Part shown: piece after piece, positions 57,925-64,000 of the stretch
Numbering within the stretch: position 1 is the stretch's first letter
Layout of the letters: every line of letters starts with the position of its first letter
NCBI GenBank assembly: GCA_958450325.1
Contig: OY288249.1
Location: 64,544,166 to 64,608,165 of the forward strand
Reading direction: 5' to 3'
DNA length: 64,000 bases
DNA from: Agrostemma githago
Lineage: Eukaryota; Streptophyta; Magnoliopsida; Caryophyllales; Caryophyllaceae
The notes under the pieces: model-generated
What the model saw: the letters and a program-made list of their open reading frames with translations, nothing else
What the model was told of the DNA's origin: nothing
The model's database searches: none
Made by a program: the position numbers and the translations under genes

Positions 57925-59368
57925 TGTCGTGGAATCCCAACCGTCAAATAAATAACCGGCTATTCCTACGGTAGATAGGGTAAGTCAGGTCGAATCCACG
58001 GGGACGGTAAGAGGCGTCTAGACTAAGTTCGCCCAAATACGAGACCAAGTCAACGAGCTAAGCTAGAGAATGATAGAAGGGGAGAGAGCTAGACTAAGAC
58101 TAAGGAGAACAACTAAGGAAAACGGGCTAGGATTAGGTCGGGGTCAAAGGGGTAACGGAATGGTCAAGGAGGAGTTAGAGTGAAAGCGGTAGTAGGATAA
58201 TCTAGGTAATCTAACTTAGACCGACCTAGAGGTTCCTCATGGAACCCATCCGGCGACACACATGACAAAGTAAGGCAAGAAAAACAAGCATTCCAACCTA
58301 CTTAGTCAATCAAGCATTCCAACAAACATGTGATATGCATCACTCAAGAAGAAACCCAAATCTTCCACCAACATCTCCAACCAACCCTTAATCATCCAAT
58401 TAACACCCTAATCACCCTACTAACCCTAGCAAGAACACTACTCTAACATAATCAAACTACAACTAGCAAGAACAAGAGTAAAAAACACAAGTATCAAAAC
58501 ATACATAATGAAACTACCAAATATGATGAACAAAACAATAAACAATAACTAAAGATTCAAACTTGAATAAAGAACAAAGATTAAGAGAAAGGAAAAGAGA
58601 TTATACCATACTAGAAGATGAAAAGAAGAAGGAAACTTGCATAAATGGAAGAACCCAAAGCAAACATCCAAGGTTGTCAAGCTTGAATGGAGATCTTGAA
58701 GAATTCCCTTGATACAAGCACTAAACTAAGATTAACTACTAATTACCGACTAATCTACACTAATCTAATCTAATCTAACCTAAAGTAGTCTAGGGTTTAG
58801 TGGGAAGTGAAGAACATAAGCTAGCATTACAAGAGGAGAGGTATATATAGGGTTCCAAATGAAAGGGAGAAGAAAGAAAGTGAAATGCGGGTGGAACTGG
58901 GTGGTCCCGACCGGGACGGGTCATCCCGACCGGGACGGACCCACCATCCCGACCGGGACGGCCTTGCAGTAGCACCCTCAAAAGCGCACTTCATCCCCGA
59001 CGGGATGAGGTGCATACCCGTCGGGGATGGGTCTTGTAGGCCTCCAATATGATCCTTTTGGTCTCTCCTTGCTTCACATGGACTTCTCATCGATTCTCGG
59101 GACTCGGGATCGGGTCTCGGGACTCGGGATTGGGTTCCAAGGTCTCGGGGTCGATTCCAAAGCATCGAGTCATCGTTCCTTTATCTCGTTGGCTCCAAAA
59201 TGTGCATATATAGAGTCGGAATCGCTCAAACTCTTCCAAATCGGTCTCGGGAACCTGAAACGAACTAAAGGAAGCATAAGAAGCCCCTAAACCGCTCCCA
59301 AGGAGCGATTCTACAAGGAAAATGGGACCAAAACACTACAAAATAGGCACTACAAACCACACTTATCA
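57925..59368 (-). repeat. 3' LTR of element F (1.44 kb)
   Basis: Plus strand TGTCGTGGAATCCC at the left and CACACTTATCA at the right. Minus-strand TATA box (CCTATATATACC) at 58840-58851. Only one LTR is available, so the boundaries rest on TG/CA ends, the PPT and the break in the RPA1-like exon. Confidence 0.65.
58904..59027 (-). promoter_or_regulatory. Dyad cluster upstream of the TATA box in LTR F
   Basis: GTCCCGACCGGGAC at 58904-58917, TCCCGACCGGGA at 58924-58935 and 58948-58959, and a CATCCCCGACGGGATG / CCCGTCGGGG pair at 58992-59027. They begin about 55 bases upstream of the TATA box on the minus strand. Confidence 0.65.
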
Positions 59369-59384
59369 ACTCCCCCACACTTAA
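59369..59384 (-). promoter_or_regulatory. Polypurine tract of element F
   Basis: Plus ACTCCCCCACACTT; minus AAGTGTGGGGGAGT directly abutting the LTR, where plus-strand DNA synthesis would be primed. Confidence 0.7.
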
Positions 59385-62372
59385 CCCTTACTCGCCCTCG
59401 AGTAAGCACATACTAACTACTATACTAGCCGAATGGGTATTAGCGCACCCTACGCCCTTTCAACTTACGCAAGTGCACTTAGAGGAAAAGTGCACTCCGC
59501 AAGGCAAGTCGGGTCTTGCGACAAAACTGTGGATGCAACCGGACACAAAACACATAAACAAACAAGCACACAAACAAACACACAAAAGGTTGCACCCAAA
59601 AGAAAAGAAATACCGCTCCCCTCAACAAGCGGTGAAAGAAGCACCGGTTTAGGACTCAAGGCAAGTGACAACGTTCCCAAGCTAGCAATACAAACCAAGA
59701 TGGACTAAACCCTAATAGTATGACGACAAAGCAATAAAAACGTTGGTAACTTACCTCGGTTCCTCCTAACCTTCTAAGAACGTACTACGGGACGATCGGC
59801 GGGATGGAAAAAGGATGAACCATGGTGTTAGTCGACACTGTAGGTAAGTGAGACCCCGCCCCCTTTAGCAAAGAGCCAAGGGGGTCGTCCCATGCCCGAA
59901 ACCGCCTAACTAGTCCAAGTAAAAAGGTGGTAATATGCAAAATGAGGGAAGACCGACTAATGCCGCTATCATCCTTCCTCGGGACTCGGTCCTTTGGTAG
60001 GCTCTTCACAGCAAAGTCGGAAAAAGGCTTATTTTTGTGGGGTGAGGTTTCTATTTTTGTGAGACGATTTTCTTTTGGCATTTTCTCTTTTCTTTTGCAT
60101 TTTTGTTTTGTTTTGCCATGCCAATTCTTTTTCTTCTTTTCTATTTTCTTTTTGGCTTTTGTGCCTTTTCTTTTTCTTCATTCTTTTCTTTCTTTCATTT
60201 TCTTTCCTTTTCTTTTCTTTGCCCTTTCTTGGCAAGATTTGGCGTTTTGGCACTTCTTGACAATTAAGAAAGAGAGAAATCAACACTTTGCAATTTATTG
60301 TGCGGATATGTGTAGGAGGTAGGGTAATGGGTGAGTCGGGACGGCGCGATTTCCCTTCAAACCCACAAAAAGTGGAGAACTTGGACTAATTAAACAATCC
60401 TAAACATGGTCACCTAAGGGACGGGACTCGGCAACCAAGGCCTTTCACACCGTGGGTGGTCATAATGGTCAAAATGCAAATCCCGTAGTAAATCCCTAGT
60501 AAGCTAGGTGGACTCAAGGTAAAGGACCAACGAATTCATTGATTTAAGGTCATTCTACTAGATTAAAGTCCAAGACTCGATTTACACTACTAGGAAGGGA
60601 AAGTATGCACTCACACACTAGCCTCTAAACCGGGTTTTCAAAAACCGTTTACACACAAGACACACGACAAAACACAAAACAAAGACTCAACGAAAACGAA
60701 AGAAAAAGAAACAAAAGTAACAAAACAAGAATAACACAAAACGAACACAAATATAACACAAACACCACCCCTAGCTTCCAAATGAGCAACCAACCAACAT
60801 CAAACTTTACAAAGCTCCTCCCGAGCACACATCATCACAAATCTCCTCCAAACTCACAAGAAGCAAAGAGGGAAAAAGGGATGAAGAGATGTTACCGGAA
60901 GTCTTGAAAGCTCACCAAAGCTAACGGCGATTAGGCAACCTATAAGGAAAAGAGGGGGGGCAAAACACACACAACAAAACAAAAATACGACATAACGACA
61001 TAAAAAGGAAAAGACACAAAAGAAAAATCTTTTTTATTTTTGTGAAAAAATTTCAAATTTTTAGGATTTTTTAAAGATTTTTTCAAAAAACTACAAGAAT
61101 AAAGCTAACTATGCTAGAATACCACTCCCCCACACTTAAGTCGAGCCATGTCCTCATGCTCGACCGTAGTGCATGGGAGCACAAAAGAAACTACGAAAAT
61201 AAAGCTAGAAATCAAAAAGAAAAGTGGAGAAAAGGGTAGAAGGTGTCCGGCCGGGGTGTAGTCAAGTCACCATGGGCCGAGACAAGAAAAAGATATGGAT
61301 GGGGGAAGAAATAAAAAGAAGGAAATAAAAGGAAATGGGAGGGGAGGGCTAGGTGTAATCAAGTCACCTAGCCCGGATTCCGCCTAAATCCGACTAGATC
61401 CTCAAAAAGAAAGAGTGAAAAACTTGTAAAACTTGGATTTTGAAAAATGACTCTCGATGTAGTCACATCATCGAGAATCCGGAGCAACAACTACCAAGGC
61501 CTCGAAGGCCACCATGACAAAGTGGAAGGGGATAAACAAGGGGAAAACAAGCAATAAAAAAAACGGAAAAGAAAGGATAGTTGCTAGACCGCCCGGATAG
61601 CAACTCACTCGCTCCATCGTCTCAATGATCAATATAGGCACTTGCTTGTTGTCGTTATTGTCATCCTTCTTCAAGCTTGAGAAAACCGCATGGTAGAGGT
61701 AGTAATGGTGCGAGGGGGTGGGATTTGATGTGAATATCGGTCTAAAGTAGATAGAAGATGAAGTGAGGATATGAAAATGAAGTATGTGAGTGGTATGATA
61801 TGGGCAAGGAAGGTAGGGAGGTTGGGTGGGGGTATACAATGGTTGGGTGGGCTTGAATGTCGAAGAAGAGGCACCAAAAAGGAGTAGGGGATCATCTCGG
61901 TCGGGATGGGTGGTCCCGGTCGGGATGACATACCCGTCCCGGTCGGGAAGCCTCCTTCCCGATCGGGATGACACTCCAGTGAACTCGATTTTTGGCACCT
62001 TCATCCCGATCGGGACGGCCCCATCCCGGTCGGGACGACACACCCTTCCCGGTCGGGAAGGGTCTTCATGACTCCCATGACCCCAAAAACCGGCTCCCTT
62101 GCTCACGATCCAAGCTCTATCACTAACCACTCCTTTTCTAGGAGTCACCTTCACTTCACCTATCACAATAAACTCAAAGTACACATCAAATTCACTCCCT
62201 CACATCGCTCATCAAAATACCAAAACAATTACAAGAATCCCACAAAAACAAACAAATCCAAGGAACAAAACACACAAATACAAGCACAAGTACTCTAAAG
62301 AAGAGAGGAGAGGAATATACAACATGACGGTTCTTTAGGAACTCTGTCAAACCTAGGATGGTGGACTCTTCT
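59385..62372 (-). other. Gene-free 3' interior of element F
   Basis: No convincing ORF. A 180-base pyrimidine run at about 60065-60235 (purine on the element's sense strand), an internal copy of the PPT-like ACTCCCCCACACTTAA at about 61124, and a dyad cluster at 61895-62062 are the notable features. The 61468-62184 minus ORF spans the dyads and has no family support. Confidence 0.55.
61895..62062. repeat. Second CCCG-A/G-TCGGG dyad cluster of element F
   Basis: Six to seven copies of TCCCGRTCGGGA or close variants, including perfect TCCCGATCGGGA at 61957-61968, spaced 20-35 bases apart; same core as in the LTR of F. Confidence 0.8.
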
Positions 62373-63745
62373 TCAACCGTAGCCCTTAAGGGCATGGAGG
62401 AGCAAGTCGAACGCGCTACCGACATCATAATGTAGGCCCAAGAAGCGCTCGAGCCTAGCTAACCTCCACGGCCTCCAAGGTGGAGGCAAGAAGTAGGATT
62501 TCCAAGACCCAAAATCATCATTCGTGTCATATCCGGGGTCTATCCATCCTATGAGCTTAACCGACCTCTTCCTCCCTAGGCATCGCCTCCAATCACAAGC
62601 AAGCTTCATCTCCAAGAAGCGAGGCACAAAAAGCGGTTTTGGCCCCATCTCCTCGATGCACACCCCCTCACTTTCCTCAAGTTGTGGTTCCCCATCTTCA
62701 TCACTAGGCCCCACATCATCTTGGAGAAGAGGATTGAAACTTCTACCGGCGGTTTCAATCTCCTCCAAGTCATTGCTTGGTGTACTAGTAAGGGGCTCTT
62801 GATGCTTATCCACATTCTCGGACAAGGGCAACTCGAGGCTAACAACTTCACCCAACAACTTCACAAACTCTACCAAACCATCCAACTCACCATCCTCCTC
62901 CAATTCCTCACCAATGTTGTCTTCACCGAGGGTCATCTCCTCATTCGTCACTTTTTGGGTAGACGATTGAGGTTCTTCAAAGCAAATCTCTCCTCCAAAG
63001 GGAACTACATCGGCGGCTTCATGGTTAGGTTGCTTCTCTCTCTCAAGTGGGCACCCTTCATCTAATTGCGATGTTCGGGATAAATACATTACGGTTTGAA
63101 CCGATAATGCATTTAATCGAGCATCAAACGCCTCGTTTTCCTTCCGATATTGGGCCAAGAATTCATCTTGTTCTTTTTGCATTTGGATGGCCATTTCTTG
63201 TTGGCTCTTTTGCAATTGAAGAAGTGAATGATACAACTCCAAGTTTGACGATTGGTGATCATTGGGGTCTTGTAAAGCTCCTTGATAATCTTGATAATCT
63301 TGATTAAACATGGTGTCTTGATGATGCCCAAGGGGTGGGGCATCGTATTGTTGGTAGCAAGGTTGGGGTGATTGGTAGTATTGTGGGTCATGGGGTTCAT
63401 ATTGTGGTTGGGGTGGAGGGTAATATGGTGGGTTTTGGGGGTATTGGCTTCCATAAGGCGAATCTTGATTGAACATGGTGGGTTCACAATCATAGCTTGA
63501 GTAATAGCCACCTTGATCGTAGGATTGATAGTCATTCGCTTGTTGGTAGCCATTTCCATACTCTTGAGAATCATACCAATCTTGATTACCCCAAGAAGCT
63601 TGATTATGGTAGGGGACGTCATGTCATACCCTTGGTTCATGGAAGAAGAGGAGTAGCTCATATCGGCTCCCGAGTGTGTGGAGTTTAGATCAAACCCCAT
63701 GCTCGCTCGAAAATCGTAGCTCATACCCGGTTGGAAACCACTCAT
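62373..63745 (-). pseudogene. Unrecognised ORF of element F, Tyr/Gln/Pro-rich N-terminus, frameshifted
   Basis: Starts MSGFQPGMSYDFRASMGFDL at 63745. The N-terminal 150 residues are rich in Y, Q, P, N (low complexity, prion-like look), then a coiled-coil-like segment (LLQLQKSQQEMAIQMQKEQD), an acidic Glu/Asp-rich middle, and a folded-looking end with LACDWRRCLGRKRSV, WIDPGYDTNDDFGSWKSYFL and LHYDVGSAFDLLLHALKGYG. A direct 5-base duplication (ATGACATGAC, near 63620) changes the frame between residue about 42 and the long downstream frame, which is open to 62373. I do not recognise the family; it could be a gag-like or accessory retroelement protein. No zinc knuckle is seen. Confidence 0.6.
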
Positions 63746-63747
63746 TC

Positions 63748-63842
63748 TAGCAACCGTCCGTTAAAGCGGTTCTAAGTCGCAAGAAGAAGATAGTCACCCC
63801 AACCACAAACTGTAGCAACCGTCCGTTAAAGCGGTTCTAAGT
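63748..63842. repeat. 30-bp direct repeat, two copies 65 bp apart, element F leader
   Basis: TAGCAACCGTCCGTTAAAGC and following GGTTCTAAGT at 63748-63777 and 63813-63842, just upstream of the ORF in the element's orientation. CACAAACTGTAG is also repeated here. Confidence 0.9.
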
Positions 63843-64000
63843 AGCACAAACTGTAGACTAAGAACAAACGTGAGAAGTCTAGTGCTTTTTGGGCACTAGA
63901 CAAGAGAGAAATAAACCACACACACACAAGAAGCAAGGTAACAAAAAGGAAAAAGAAAAACACAAACACAAAGACAAAGTCAAGTAACTAGGAAAACAAA
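63843..64000. other. A-rich end of window within element F
   Basis: No gene; presumably leader of element F. Confidence 0.4.

Larger units (their letters stand above)
57925..64000 (-). mobile_element. Partial LTR retrotransposon (element F), probable Ty3/gypsy, 5' part outside window
   Basis: In minus orientation: an ORF (63745-62373), about 3 kb without genes, a polypurine tract AAGTGTGGGGGAGT, and an LTR running from TGATAAGTG to CCACGACA. No pol is in the window, so superfamily is inferred from the TTAAGTGTGGGGGAGTTGAT-type PPT/LTR junction seen in plant gypsy elements. Insertion lies inside an exon of the RPA1-like gene. Confidence 0.6.

Noticed and set aside
60065..60235. Long pyrimidine tract as an intron or splicing signal
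   Set aside because: No exons on either side; more likely a simple-sequence expansion within element F.
61468..62184. 238-residue minus ORF in element F
   Set aside because: Runs across the palindrome cluster and low-complexity sequence; no domain, no consistent composition.

Overview
This is a plant nuclear DNA window: GT-AG introns, long LTR retrotransposons, MITEs and two intron-containing host genes. The recurring motif TACTCCGTA (and its complement), together with the repeat types, suggests a Caryophyllales species (Silene/Beta/spinach relatives). That placement is recalled from knowledge of the group and was not tested.

Layout. 1-11851: most of a minus-strand Ty3/gypsy element of the Tat (Ogre/Retand-like) lineage, called A. 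It has gag, protease, RT, two RNase H modules and integrase on the minus strand, and an oppositely oriented, spliced DUF7745-like ORF at its 3' side; its 3' LTR lies outside the window. 12826-15078: a solo LTR of a related family (B) with a perfect 5-bp target duplication. 15295-15932: a non-autonomous hAT element. 16040-27392: a 15-exon plus-strand gene for a MORC-type GHKL ATPase with a CW zinc finger; one intron holds a MITE and a tRNA-derived SINE. 29486-31394: a three-exon gene for a plant intracellular Ras-group LRR protein (PIRL). 32461-32835: a LINE remnant.

33489-56708 is a three-level nest, each level closed by a perfect 5-bp target-site duplication. A degraded Ty1/copia element (E, minus, GTACA) contains a 17-kb insertion (C, minus, CATGT). 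C has Tat-type LTR ends, PBS and leader but no gag or pol, so it is a large non-autonomous derivative. C is itself split by an internally deleted Ty3/gypsy element (D, plus, GATGG) that keeps gag and a protease motif but has a wrecked pol. By-eye LTR divergence falls from E (about 5%) through C (about 2%) to D (about 0.4%), in agreement with the nesting order.

57130-57924: a minus-strand RPA1-like gene fragment, cut by element F (57925 to window end, minus), which has a 1.44-kb LTR, a polypurine tract and one unfamiliar, frameshifted ORF.

The most unusual signal is that LTRs A, B, C and F all carry short palindromes or dyads at the same promoter-proximal place, upstream of the TATA box, each family with its own sequence; A, B and C carry a second GC-rich cassette downstream. 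The second is a 64-bp tandem array in C in which every unit holds a hairpin and paired compensatory base changes keep the stem intact. The host genes contribute two ordinary functions (chromatin-type ATPase, LRR scaffold) and show no operational link to the transposons.
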